Shown: in pieces, positions 9,723 through 18,352 of the stretch
How positions within the stretch are numbered: the stretch's first letter is position 1
Layout of the letters: each line of letters begins with the position of its first letter
NCBI GenBank assembly: GCA_024636975.1
Contig: JAGXGA010000023.1
Location: forward strand, 93,118 to 157,117
Direction: 5' to 3'
Source of the DNA: Mariniphaga sp.
GTDB taxonomy: Bacteria > Bacteroidota > Bacteroidia > Bacteroidales > Prolixibacteraceae
Length of the DNA stretch: 64,000 nucleotides
The notes under the pieces: model-generated
Database searches by the model: none
What the model saw: the letters and a program-made list of their open reading frames with translations, nothing else
Told to the model about the DNA's origin: nothing
Program-made: the position numbers and the translations under genes

Positions 9723-11309
9723 ATGAATCGATTCAAAACCAAGACTATTGCCTTAACTATTCTGCTTTCGTTGTGCCTTGCAGAACAATCACCTGCCTCG
9801 AAACCTGACATACAACAAACAAAACCCGCTCATCCAAACATCGTTTTCATATTTGCCGACGATATGGGATATGGTGATGTCAGCGGTCTTAATCCATATG
9901 CACGAACGCAGACTCCGGCCATCGACCAACTTATTGGAGAAGGGATAACCTTTACCGAAGCTCATGCCGGTGCTTCGGTTTGTACACCTTCACGATACGG
10001 TTTGCTTACCGGCAGGTATGCTTTTCGGTCAGAAGATGCAGCCCGTGGTATCTGGGGTTTTCATAAACCGGTTATTGAACCTGGCAGGGAAACCCTTGCA
10101 TCGCTGCTAAAAAGTGCAGGCTATACCACAGCCTGCATCGGCAAATGGCACCTCGGACTGGGCTGGCAAACCAAAGACGGTTCAGCAGACCCGGATATGC
10201 AAGCCAATACCGGTTATTCCAATGTTGACTTCAGCAAAATAATAACCGGTGGTCCAAATGATTACGGTTTCGATTACTCGTTTATTCATCCTGCCTCACT
10301 CGATATTCCGCCCTATATGTTTCTCAAAAACCATGAAGTAATTGATCCTGATGTGATTTTGACCACCGACTATTACCCTATCCGGCAGGAGAATACACAA
10401 TACTCATGGGATAAAAAGCATACCGATGAACAGGACGTTTATTGGGAAAAAGGCGTCTGGTGGCGGCAGGGTGAAATGTCAAAATCGTTTCACATCGAAG
10501 ACTGCCATTCTGAAATAGTTAAGGAAGGAGTCGCATTTATCGAAAGGCAGGCAAAAAACAGTTTGGAAACCCCGTTCTTTTTATACCTGCCTTTAACCGG
10601 TCCGCACACGCCGTGGGTGCCGGAAGAACAATTCCTCGGAAAATCATCAGTCGGTGTGTATGGTGATTTTATATTGAATATTGACGATGCGGTTAAACAG
10701 GTTAAGCAAGCTCTGATTCGTCACGGAATTACTGAAAATACTATCCTAATCTTCTCAAGCGACAACGGAGGTTACTGGCCACAGGAAGAGATTGAACTTT
10801 ATGCCCACGATTCAAACCAGGGCCGCAAAGGACAAAAAGGCGATGTCTGGGACGGGGGCCACCGGGTTCCATTAATCATATCATGGCCGGCAAAAATAAA
10901 GCAGCCGGCATACTACGATCATCTCGTCAGCCTCATCGATTTTTATGCCACCTTATGTGACCTTACCGATCAAAATCCCCGGGCAAATGAGGCAGAAGAC
11001 AGCTTCAGCTTTTGGAAAGTGTTGAATGGTGAAATGGAAAAACCGACACGCTATTCTATGGTTCATCATTCATCGGGTGGATATTACGGCATCCGAAATG
11101 GCGAATGGAAATTCATTGATGGCCTGGGATCAGGCGGATTTACGCATCCTTCAAAACTTTCACCTGAAGAAAAAGGTCCTAAAGGTCAACTTTACAATTT
11201 GCAGTCCGATGCACTGGAAAGCCGGAATTTGTATCATCAGCATCCGGAAAAGGTTAAGGAGTTGTCGGAGTTAATGAAGGAAATTATAAACAACGATGAC
11301 AATCCTTAA
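9723..11309 (+). CDS. Secreted type I formylglycine sulfatase
   Basis: This 528-residue protein has an N-terminal signal peptide if started at the ATG at 9723; upstream in-frame starts at 9693 and 9696 overlap the reductase gene and would bury the signal. The metal-binding FADDMGYGD motif and the activating motif CTPSR, whose Cys becomes formylglycine, identify a type I (S1) sulfatase. GKWHLGL and SSDNGG supply further active-site residues. It should remove sulfate esters from a carbohydrate. Activation needs a formylglycine-generating enzyme or anSME, neither of which is in the window. Together with the second sulfatase at 23-24.8 kb it points to a sulfated glycan as substrate of the whole cluster. 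Confidence 0.92.
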   Translation: MNRFKTKTIALTILLSLCLAEQSPASKPDIQQTKPAHPNIVFIFADDMGYGDVSGLNPYARTQTPAIDQLIGEGITFTEAHAGASVCTPSRYGLLTGRYAFRSEDAARGIWGFHKPVIEPGRETLASLLKSAGYTTACIGKWHLGLGWQTKDGSADPDMQANTGYSNVDFSKIITGGPNDYGFDYSFIHPASLDIPPYMFLKNHEVIDPDVILTTDYYPIRQENTQYSWDKKHTDEQDVYWEKGVWWRQGEMSKSFHIEDCHSEIVKEGVAFIERQAKNSLETPFFLYLPLTGPHTPWVPEEQFLGKSSVGVYGDFILNIDDAVKQVKQALIRHGITENTILIFSSDNGGYWPQEEIELYAHDSNQGRKGQKGDVWDGGHRVPLIISWPAKIKQPAYYDHLVSLIDFYATLCDLTDQNPRANEAEDSFSFWKVLNGEMEKPTRYSMVHHSSGGYYGIRNGEWKFIDGLGSGGFTHPSKLSPEEKGPKGQLYNLQSDALESRNLYHQHPEKVKELSELMKEIINNDDNP

Positions 11310-11488
11310 TGTCCTATAAACACAAAGTAAAAAAAATACTATGTGAGACTCTCATTTATAAAGTTCTTCTTTTTAACCCTCTGAATCCTATCTATGAAAC
11401 AAAATTATTAGTTTTATACCTCAAATCTTAAATACAACACAGCATTAATGAGGTAAAAAACAAGACTGAATTCCTTGAAACCTGCCTG

Positions 11489-14400
11489 ATGGAAAACCAA
11501 AACTTAAATCTTAATCGGAAACAAGAAAACAGTTATACTTCTGGTATACATGAAGTATTTCGAAAGCCATGTCAGGATATAAATTCAATCGCATTTATTG
11601 ATACTGAAATTGAACCTGTAAGTCACAAAATTCTCGATATTGGAGGAATTAAGCCAGATGAAAGTAAGTTTCACAATAATACAATTGCTGAATTCGTAGA
11701 ATTTCTTAACGGGGTCAAATTCATCTGCGGGCATAACATTATCAATCATGATATAAGGTTTCTGCATAAAGCATTGGAAAGTGCAGGTTTTGATACTTCA
11801 AATGCCATTGATACACTTTTTCTTTCCCCGTTGCTTTTCCCCAAACGCCCCTACCATGCCTTGCTAAAGGACGACAAACTACAATCGGAGGATATAAATA
11901 ATCCGTTAAATGATTCAATCAAGGCAAAAGACCTGTTTTATGATGAAGTGAACGCATTCAATCATTTAAATAGTTCCCTTAAGCAAATTTATTATTTGTT
12001 GTTAAAGGATAAAAAGGAATTCTCAGCATTTTTTAAATTCCTCTCCTGTAAAAGTTTAAGTATAAATCCGGAAGAACTTATTCGAAAACAATTCAAAGAG
12101 GAAATCTGCGGGAATTCTCACCTTGCAAAAATCATTTCAGAACATCCAATAGAGCTGGCATTTTGCCTATCGCTGATACATGCAGGTAATCGTTACTCAA
12201 TTACCCCTCGATGGGTTCTAAAAAATTATCCTGAGGTTGAAAGAATAATGTTGCTTCTAAGGAATAAACCCTGTATAAAGGGTTGTTTATACTGTAACAA
12301 AGCATTGGATATACATCGTGGACTTAAAAAGTTCTTTGGTTTTGATACTTACAGAACATACGCAGGTGAACCTTTGCAGGAGAAGGCGGTTAAAGCAGCT
12401 GTTGATAATAAATCAATCCTGGCAATATTCCCAACCGGCGGGGGCAAATCAATAACATTTCAGGTTCCGGCCTTAATGAGTGGCGAAAGTGCCAAAGGTC
12501 TTACAATAGTCATTTCACCCCTGCAGTCGCTGATGAAGGATCAGGTTGACAACCTTGAAAAAGTCGGGATTACAGATGCCGTAACCATTAACGGATTGCT
12601 TGACCCGATTGAACGAGCTAAATCGTTCGAACGGGTTGAAGATGGGTCGGCTTCCATCCTATACATTTCGCCGGAATCGATGCGTTCGCGAACCATTGAA
12701 CGCCTGCTTTTGGGAAGAAAAATTATCCGCTTTGTAATTGATGAAGCGCACTGCTTTTCTTCCTGGGGCCAGGATTTCAGAGTCGATTATTTATACATTG
12801 GCGATTTTATCAGATTATTACAGGAAAAGAAAAACCTTGTGGATCAAATCCCGGTATCCTGTTTCACTGCTACTGCCAAACAAAAAGTTATAGAAGATAT
12901 CCGGAATTATTTCAGGGAAAAGCTTTCACTCGAACTGGAAGTTTATAGCTCCAAAGCATCACGGACAAACCTTAAATACAAAGTTTTTGAAAAAGAAAAC
13001 GAGGAGGAGAAATACCAAACACTCAGAGATCTTTTGGAAGAAAATAATTGTCCGGCCATTATTTATGTATCAAGAACACGAAAAGCGTGGCAGCTTGCCA
13101 AACGATTATCCCAGGACGGGTTCAAAGCATTACCGTATCATGGAAAAATGGATACAAAGGAAAAAATGGCAAATCAAAATGCGTTTATTAATAGTGAAGC
13201 ACTTGTAATGGTGGCTACATCTGCATTCGGTATGGGCGTCGATAAAAAAGATGTCGGAATGGTCATACATTATGAGATCTCCGATTCACTGGAAAATTAC
13301 GTTCAGGAAGCAGGAAGGGCAGGCAGGGATGAAACACTTATAGCAAATTGTTATGTATTATTCAACGAAGAAGACCTAAGTAAACATTTTATCCTGCTTA
13401 ACCAGACTAAACTTTCCATCAGGGAAATACAGCAGGTATGGAAGGCGATTAAAGAAATTACAAGGTTCCGTTCCACAGTCTCAAATTCTGCCTTGGAAAT
13501 TGCCCGAAAAGCAGGATGGGATGACAGTGTGGCAGAAATCGAAACAAGAGTAACAACCGCAATTGCCGCACTTGAAAATGCAGGCTACCTGAAGCGGGGG
13601 CAGAACATTCCGCGGATTTTTGCCAACAGCATTCTTTCAAAAAACGCACAGGAAGCAATCGATAAAATAAATGCATCCGATAAATTTGAAGAAAGACAAA
13701 AGGAAAAGGGCATACGTATCATACGGAAACTCATTTCAGTGAAAAGCAGAAAACAAACAAATGAAGAAATCGCAGAAACAAGAATCGATTACATCAGTGA
13801 TCACCTTGGGATTGTAAAAGAAGAAGTAATAAACATTGTGAATCTCTTACGTGAAGAACATATTTTAGCCGATGCCAAAGATCTGACAGCATTTATCAGG
13901 AAAGGTGAAAAACAAAAAAATTCTGTCAGTACTGTTGAAATGTACAGCAGGATTGAAAAATTTCTGTTGCCTTATTTTAATGAACAGGAAAAAACAATTT
14001 ATTTAAAAGAATTGAATGAAGAAGCTGAGAAGAGCGGATGTGAAAATGTCACGCCGAATCGAATAAAAACCATTATTAACTTCTGGGCAATAAAAAACTG
14101 GATTAAAAAGCGGAACCTGGATTTTTCAAAAAATCATCTTGTTGTTACAAGCCTTCAATCGAAGGAAGTATTAAAAGAGAAACTGGAACAAAGACAAGAA
14201 CTGGCAGGATTTATAATCGAATTTCTTTACCATAAAAGCAACGTGTTAAATTCAGAAAAAGTAAGCGGAAATGATGAAATCCTGGTTGAATTTTCAGTGC
14301 ATGAGCTTAAAGATGCCTATGAAAATTCGATTGCAAGCTATGGTAAAAAAGTTTCAGTTGATGATATCGAAGACACACTTTTTTACCTTTCAAGAATTGA

Positions 14401-16399
14401 TGCATTAAAAATTGAAGGGGGATTCCTGGTTATCTACAACCGTCTGACAATTGAACGGACTGAATTGGATAACAAAAAACAATACAAGATGGAGGATTAC
14501 CAGAACCTGAATCAGTTCTATCAGAATAAAATCCAACAAATCCATATTGTGGGGGAATATGCAAATAGAATGATTACCGATTACAGGGATGCATTGCAGT
14601 TTGTTGAAGATTATTTCCAGATGAATTACTCCTCTTTTCTAATAAAGTATTTTAAAGGCAGCAGACAAAATGAAATAAAACGAAATCTTACACCTGCCAA
14701 ATTCAGGCAACTATTCGGAGAACTTTCTCCGGCACAACTCAAAATCATCAATGATAATAAAGCCAAATTCATTGTTGTTGCGGCTGGTCCGGGAAGCGGA
14801 AAAACCCGGGTATTGGTGCATAAACTGGCTTCACTACTTCTGATGGAAGATGTGAAGCACGAACAGTTGTTAATGTTGACCTTCTCAAGGGCAGCTGCTA
14901 CCGAGTTCAAAAAACGTCTTTTAAAACTTATTGGCAATGCAGCCAATTATATTGAAATAAAAACATTTCATTCCTATTGTTTCGATTTATTGGGTAAAAT
15001 GGGCAGCCTTGAGAAATCGGAACTCATCTTGAAAAAGACTATTAAAAAAATAAGAGACAAGGAAGTTGAAGCTAACCGGATTACAAAAACTGTCCTTGTA
15101 ATTGATGAAGCGCAGGATATGAATGAAGATGAATTCAACCTTGTGAAGGTGCTGATGGAACAAAATGAAGAAATGCGCGTAATTGCTGTTGGTGACGATG
15201 ACCAGAATGTCTATGAATTCAGGGGTGCCAGTTCAAAGTACCTTAAAAATTTTATTAATTCTTACAATGCAGAAAAATACGAACTGGTTGAAAATTACAG
15301 AAGCAAAAGCAACCTTGTTGAATTTACCAATCAAATTGCAGGACGGATAAACCAGCGTCTGAAAAACATATCGGTATTTTCCCGGCAAACAGATAATGGC
15401 AGGATTAAACTCGTTCAGTACCGAAGTGAATACCTGATTGTTCCTCTTGTAATCGACATTCTCACTACCGGAGTAAGTGGCACCACCTGTGTGCTGACAA
15501 AAACCAATGAAGAAGCATTGCAGATTACAGGACTTCTTTTAAAAAACGAATTGCAGGCAAAACTGATCCAAACAAACGATGGATTCAGTTTGAATAACCT
15601 TGTGGAAGTTCGTTATTTCACTGACCAGTTATGTATTACTGATGGAGTTTTTGTAATAAGCGACGATGCCTGGACATCCGCAAAACGTGAATTGGCAAAT
15701 ATATATCGCAAAAGCACCAGGCTGGAAATATGCTTAAATATCATAAAAGAATTTGAAGCAGCGAATCCCATAAAAAAGTACAAATCAGACCTGGAAGCTT
15801 TCATTTTAGAGTCAAGGCTCGAAGATTTTTATAATGATGCAGGAGAAACCATTTTTGTTTCAACTATTCATAAAGCAAAAGGCAAAGAGTTTGACAATGT
15901 GTTTCTAATGCTTGAAAACTTCTATGCAGAAACCGACCCGGCGAAAAGACAGTTGTATGTTGGCATGACCAGGGCTAAAAAAAATCTTATAATACATACC
16001 AATTCAACCTTTTTCGATAAAATAAAAGTTGCAGATATAGAGCATAAGATCAAAAATGAAACGTTTCCTCCACCTAAAGAATTGGCGATTCACCTTACTT
16101 TTAAGGATGTATGGCTGGATTATTTTGCTAACCGGCAATACCATGTTTCCAGGTTAAGAAGTGGTGATAAACTAAAACTGATGGATGATGGATGCAAAGA
16201 TTCAATGGGTCACCCGGTCCTTAAATTTTCAATGCAATTTATTAATCAGATCAATACCCTGAAACAGAAAGGCTATGATTTAAAGAATGCCCGCGTCAAC
16301 TTTATTATTTACTGGCAAAAAGAAGATTCAAATCAGGAAATTAAAATTATTCTTCCTGAGCTTTATTTTGAAAAACAGCAATTGCCTCACCGATTGTAA
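11489..16399 (+). CDS. DnaQ-like exonuclease / RecQ helicase / UvrD-type helicase fusion
   Basis: The 1636-residue protein joins three enzymes. Residues 30-160 resemble a DEDD exonuclease (IDTEIE, GHNIINHD and LND motifs, with Asn where the usual exoIII His would be). A Cys cluster (CIKGCLYC) near 262 precedes a full RecQ unit: Walker A PTGGGKS near 313, DEAHCFSSWG near 418, an AGRAGRD motif near 612 and a winged-helix-like region. From about 1080 a UvrD/Rep superfamily 1 helicase follows, with GPGSGKT near 1098, DEAQD near 1205, GDDDQNVYEFRG near 1236, TIHKAKGKEFDNV near 1460 and YVGMTRAKK near 1490. It acts on DNA, probably in recombination, repair or foreign-DNA processing. The gene is A+T-rich compared with flanking sulfatase genes and stands alone. 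Such fusions occur sporadically in Bacteroidota; a defence role is only a hypothesis. Confidence 0.9.
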   Translation: MENQNLNLNRKQENSYTSGIHEVFRKPCQDINSIAFIDTEIEPVSHKILDIGGIKPDESKFHNNTIAEFVEFLNGVKFICGHNIINHDIRFLHKALESAGFDTSNAIDTLFLSPLLFPKRPYHALLKDDKLQSEDINNPLNDSIKAKDLFYDEVNAFNHLNSSLKQIYYLLLKDKKEFSAFFKFLSCKSLSINPEELIRKQFKEEICGNSHLAKIISEHPIELAFCLSLIHAGNRYSITPRWVLKNYPEVERIMLLLRNKPCIKGCLYCNKALDIHRGLKKFFGFDTYRTYAGEPLQEKAVKAAVDNKSILAIFPTGGGKSITFQVPALMSGESAKGLTIVISPLQSLMKDQVDNLEKVGITDAVTINGLLDPIERAKSFERVEDGSASILYISPESMRSRTIERLLLGRKIIRFVIDEAHCFSSWGQDFRVDYLYIGDFIRLLQEKKNLVDQIPVSCFTATAKQKVIEDIRNYFREKLSLELEVYSSKASRTNLKYKVFEKENEEEKYQTLRDLLEENNCPAIIYVSRTRKAWQLAKRLSQDGFKALPYHGKMDTKEKMANQNAFINSEALVMVATSAFGMGVDKKDVGMVIHYEISDSLENYVQEAGRAGRDETLIANCYVLFNEEDLSKHFILLNQTKLSIREIQQVWKAIKEITRFRSTVSNSALEIARKAGWDDSVAEIETRVTTAIAALENAGYLKRGQNIPRIFANSILSKNAQEAIDKINASDKFEERQKEKGIRIIRKLISVKSRKQTNEEIAETRIDYISDHLGIVKEEVINIVNLLREEHILADAKDLTAFIRKGEKQKNSVSTVEMYSRIEKFLLPYFNEQEKTIYLKELNEEAEKSGCENVTPNRIKTIINFWAIKNWIKKRNLDFSKNHLVVTSLQSKEVLKEKLEQRQELAGFIIEFLYHKSNVLNSEKVSGNDEILVEFSVHELKDAYENSIASYGKKVSVDDIEDTLFYLSRIDALKIEGGFLVIYNRLTIERTELDNKKQYKMEDYQNLNQFYQNKIQQIHIVGEYANRMITDYRDALQFVEDYFQMNYSSFLIKYFKGSRQNEIKRNLTPAKFRQLFGELSPAQLKIINDNKAKFIVVAAGPGSGKTRVLVHKLASLLLMEDVKHEQLLMLTFSRAAATEFKKRLLKLIGNAANYIEIKTFHSYCFDLLGKMGSLEKSELILKKTIKKIRDKEVEANRITKTVLVIDEAQDMNEDEFNLVKVLMEQNEEMRVIAVGDDDQNVYEFRGASSKYLKNFINSYNAEKYELVENYRSKSNLVEFTNQIAGRINQRLKNISVFSRQTDNGRIKLVQYRSEYLIVPLVIDILTTGVSGTTCVLTKTNEEALQITGLLLKNELQAKLIQTNDGFSLNNLVEVRYFTDQLCITDGVFVISDDAWTSAKRELANIYRKSTRLEICLNIIKEFEAANPIKKYKSDLEAFILESRLEDFYNDAGETIFVSTIHKAKGKEFDNVFLMLENFYAETDPAKRQLYVGMTRAKKNLIIHTNSTFFDKIKVADIEHKIKNETFPPPKELAIHLTFKDVWLDYFANRQYHVSRLRSGDKLKLMDDGCKDSMGHPVLKFSMQFINQINTLKQKGYDLKNARVNFIIYWQKEDSNQEIKIILPELYFEKQQLPHRL

Positions 16400-16404
16400 A
16401 AACA

Positions 16405-16602
16405 GGTCTTCACCGGGGAGAGAAGGCTCGCAATCAATCCAAGCGGGGTATTTCTGCAACAGCAGTTGCGGAGGCAGCATTTAAAGCTATAAGGAAAAAC
16501 CGGCATGAAGCTATAATCGGAGAAGCAAAGTCATTGTACCGAGCATCACGCATAGCACCGAAACTCTTTCATAAGCTGTTGAATAAAGTAGCTGCCGGCT
16601 AA
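16405..16602 (+). pseudogene. C-terminal remnant of a short-chain dehydrogenase/reductase
   Basis: Right after the helicase stop, a frame without a start codon reads KTGLHRGEKARNQ, GISATAVAEAAFKAIRKNRHE, then APKLFHKLLNKV and a stop at 16600. This matches the tail region of classical SDR proteins, where a helix ending in AIRKNRHE precedes a basic C-terminus. The N-terminal Rossmann fold is absent on either side of the helicase gene. It is read as the surviving end of an SDR gene truncated by rearrangement at the helicase border. Confidence 0.5.
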
Positions 16603-16661
16603 TTATAAAAAAAATAAACAGCTTTCCTGAGTAACTTTTTTAGATTCCGGGGCTTTTCAAA

Positions 16662-16722
16662 TTCTACCCACATTTATGTTTCCTAAAGGAACTGTGCCAT
16701 TAGGGACAGAATGTGGGCAGAA
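16662..16722 (+). repeat. REP/MITE-like palindrome
   Basis: The outer arms TTCTACCCACATT and AATGTGGGCAGAA pair with one mismatch, enclosing a second imperfect stem (TCCTAAAGGA / TTAGGGA). The layout resembles the short palindromic repeats associated with REP-type tyrosine transposases that are scattered through environmental Bacteroidota genomes. It lies just after the SDR remnant. Confidence 0.45.
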
Positions 16723-16745
16723 ATTGGTAAGTAATAAAATTACGA

Positions 16746-17003
16746 TTAATCGTGACCCAATTGTTTTACAAGTTTATTGTAGATTCCAAATAAAAGGAAT
16801 GATGGAGCCCACTGACCAACAAACAGGGCAGTTTTGCTGCTTCCTGAAATTTTTAATATTAATGAAATGAGCATGGATCCTAAAGATGCCCATAAAAATA
16901 CATCGGAAGGAATTTTTGCTGTTTGCTCTTCTATTTTACTTGCAACTTTACCTTCTTCCTGTTTAGGATTCGTTTTATTAACTTTTTCTTTAATATCTTC
17001 CAT
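16746..17003 (-). CDS. Small two-helix membrane protein, conserved in Bacteroidota
   Basis: This 85-residue protein has a charged N-terminal third and two hydrophobic segments (about 36-53 and 60-77), with the phrase FVGQWAP between them and a charged C-terminus. I recognise this layout as a conserved hypothetical membrane protein of Bacteroidota, without a known role. It is the only gene on the - strand between the helicase and the YbjQ gene, and it is convergent with the helicase. Nothing around it explains its job. Confidence 0.6.
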   Translation of the reverse strand: MEDIKEKVNKTNPKQEEGKVASKIEEQTAKIPSDVFLWASLGSMLISLILKISGSSKTALFVGQWAPSFLLFGIYNKLVKQLGHD

Positions 17004-17033
17004 AATTATTGTTATTTGGGTTAAAAATATTTA

Positions 17034-17186
17034 TCAGAAATAGGACAATTGAAAGGTTATAAAGTTCATATGATATTTGATCTGTTCAACTGATTTACGG
17101 CCCATGGATTTTTTACCCATGAAGGCAATCAGTGAGAGCGAAATTCCCAGTAACACAACCCCCGGGACAGTGCATTTAGGTGTTGT
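17034..17186 (-). pseudogene. Possible remnant of a membrane protein, no start codon
   Basis: A frame with no usable start reads GVVLLGISLSLIAFMGKKSMGRKS and a stop at 17034; it is bounded upstream by a stop at 17187. A single hydrophobic helix followed by a basic segment looks protein-like, but there is no start codon and no family match that I recognise. Confidence 0.2.
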
Positions 17187-17255
17187 TTATAAACAAATTC
17201 CTTATTAGATTTATCCCAATAAATAAAGCCAGAAAACGTATTAATAACTTTGATT

Positions 17256-17570
17256 ATGATACTTTCAACAACGCATTCAATTCCTAACAGGGAAATTACA
17301 GAAATACTGGGCATAGCCAGGGGCAGCACAGTACGTAGCCGCAACATTGGCCGCGATATAATTGCAGGGTTAAAAAACATAGTAGGCGGTGAAATTGAGG
17401 AGTATACCCAGCTTCAGGCACACGCTCGCGAGCAGGCTATGGAAAGAATGGTTGAAGATGCCAAAAAGCACAATGCCGATGCTGTAGTTGGCATTCTAAT
17501 TACCACTGCCATGGTTACAAAGGGTGCTGCCGAAATTCTTGCTTACGGAACAGCAGTAAAACTCAAGTAA
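17256..17570 (+). CDS. YbjQ-family (UPF0145) protein
   Basis: The 104-residue protein matches the YbjQ fold: IEEYTQLQAHAREQA, followed by ADAVVGI and the end segment LAYGTAVKL. The ATG at 17256 is preferred to a TTG two codons upstream. YbjQ proteins form compact pentamers and are often annotated as heavy-metal-binding, although a biochemical role is not established. The stop is followed after one base by a 43-codon membrane peptide gene, probably co-transcribed. Confidence 0.85.
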   Translation: MILSTTHSIPNREITEILGIARGSTVRSRNIGRDIIAGLKNIVGGEIEEYTQLQAHAREQAMERMVEDAKKHNADAVVGILITTAMVTKGAAEILAYGTAVKLK

Positions 17571-17571
17571 A

Positions 17572-17703
17572 ATGGAAATTCTAAAGTATTTATTTGGGAT
17601 ACAGATTTTGCTTTCGGCATTGGCTGTAATTGGCATAATTTACCTTGTGTGGCGAAAAATAAAGAAAAGCAAAGAAGAGAAGTTTGAGAAGAGGGATAAT
17701 TAA
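17572..17703 (+). CDS. Single-helix membrane peptide downstream of ybjQ
   Basis: A 43-residue frame begins one base after the YbjQ stop. It holds one hydrophobic helix (about residues 4-27) and a strongly charged tail (KIKKSKEEKFEKRD). The spacing suggests translational coupling with the YbjQ-family gene. No family is recognised; the membrane-peptide layout and position are the only support. Confidence 0.45.
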   Translation: MEILKYLFGIQILLSALAVIGIIYLVWRKIKKSKEEKFEKRDN

Positions 17704-17735
17704 TTAAAAAACGCAAAACACTAAGTTGATAATTT

Positions 17736-18143
17736 TCAAAAAGGAAGATCATCATCCCAATTAGTGTTTATTGGTGATGAATTAACTTCGTTTTGTTCCA
17801 TTTCTAAATAAGTTATTCCGTAAGGAAATCCGCCGGAAGTATACCCGGCAATAAAAGCAAATTCATCATCGAAAGTATTTAATGCTTCTGAACGTTGTTC
17901 CTTTTTTAGTTGTTTTTGTTTTTGCATAAGGCTAAGTGAATGTATGAGTTGTTTTTCGTATTGTTCAGATATTTCAATCCCAATCATTCGCAGTTCCTTA
18001 ACAGCACAAAGTTTATCAACACCGAAATTTTTGGCGTAGCCATAAACAATGCGTTTTCCTGAATAGGTCTTCACCCATTGTTTCGCCTTTTCAAGTCGTG
18101 CCGGCCGTTTAAGCCTCTTTTTCTTTGGTGCCTTTTTTTTCAT
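17736..18143 (-). CDS. Small basic protein with an SSB-like acidic C-terminal tail
   Basis: This 135-residue protein starts with a very basic segment (KKKAPKKKRLKR), has a middle part with helices (about 20-95), a conserved-looking FAFIAGYTSGGFPYGITY block (about 94-112) and ends in WDDDLPF. The last six residues equal the end of the SSB protein encoded at 38.2 kb. In SSB this tail binds RecQ, RecO, PriA, exonuclease I and other partners. The GYTSGGFPYGIT phrase occurs in small uncharacterised proteins of several phyla. It lies 1.3 kb from the RecQ fusion gene. A role as SSB-tail mimic or as partner of DNA-repair proteins is inference. Confidence 0.6.
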   Translation of the reverse strand: MKKKAPKKKRLKRPARLEKAKQWVKTYSGKRIVYGYAKNFGVDKLCAVKELRMIGIEISEQYEKQLIHSLSLMQKQKQLKKEQRSEALNTFDDEFAFIAGYTSGGFPYGITYLEMEQNEVNSSPINTNWDDDLPF

Positions 18144-18207
18144 CGCCTCCTCATGTTTTATTTTCGGTAAAAGTGCTCTCTTGTTCTTTTCAGCAGCTAA
18201 AATAAAA

Positions 18208-18294
18208 AATTACCCGGTGGATGATACATTCCTTGCTGTTTCATACAGGATTTTCGATAAGAGATATGGGATAAAATTGGTTTTTACAACATGA
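18208..18294 (+). pseudogene. Possible C-terminal remnant of an unknown protein
   Basis: A frame without a start codon reads NYPVDDTFLAVSYRIFDKR, then YGIKLVFTT and a stop at 18292. The alternation of hydrophobic and polar residues looks like a protein C-terminus, perhaps beta-strand rich. No family is recognised and the rest of a gene is not present upstream. Confidence 0.2.
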
Positions 18295-18321
18295 ATGGTT
18301 TTAAAAGACAAACAAGTTTAC

Positions 18322-18329
18322 TATATTTG
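18322..18329 (+). promoter_or_regulatory. Bacteroidota -7 element upstream of the lipoprotein gene
   Basis: TATATTTG matches TAnnTTTG and lies 23 bases before the start at 18353. A TTTT about 20 bases upstream may be the -33 partner. Confidence 0.4.
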
Positions 18330-18352
18330 ATTACCAGCGATATCATGCAATC

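Noticed and set aside
16676..16870. 64-codon frame starting MFPKGTVPLGTECGQK
   Set aside because: The start lies in the REP-like palindrome and the rest is antisense to the small membrane protein gene.
17129..17380. 83-codon frame on the - strand over the ybjQ start
   Set aside because: It overlaps the conserved N-terminus of YbjQ and shows no family features.
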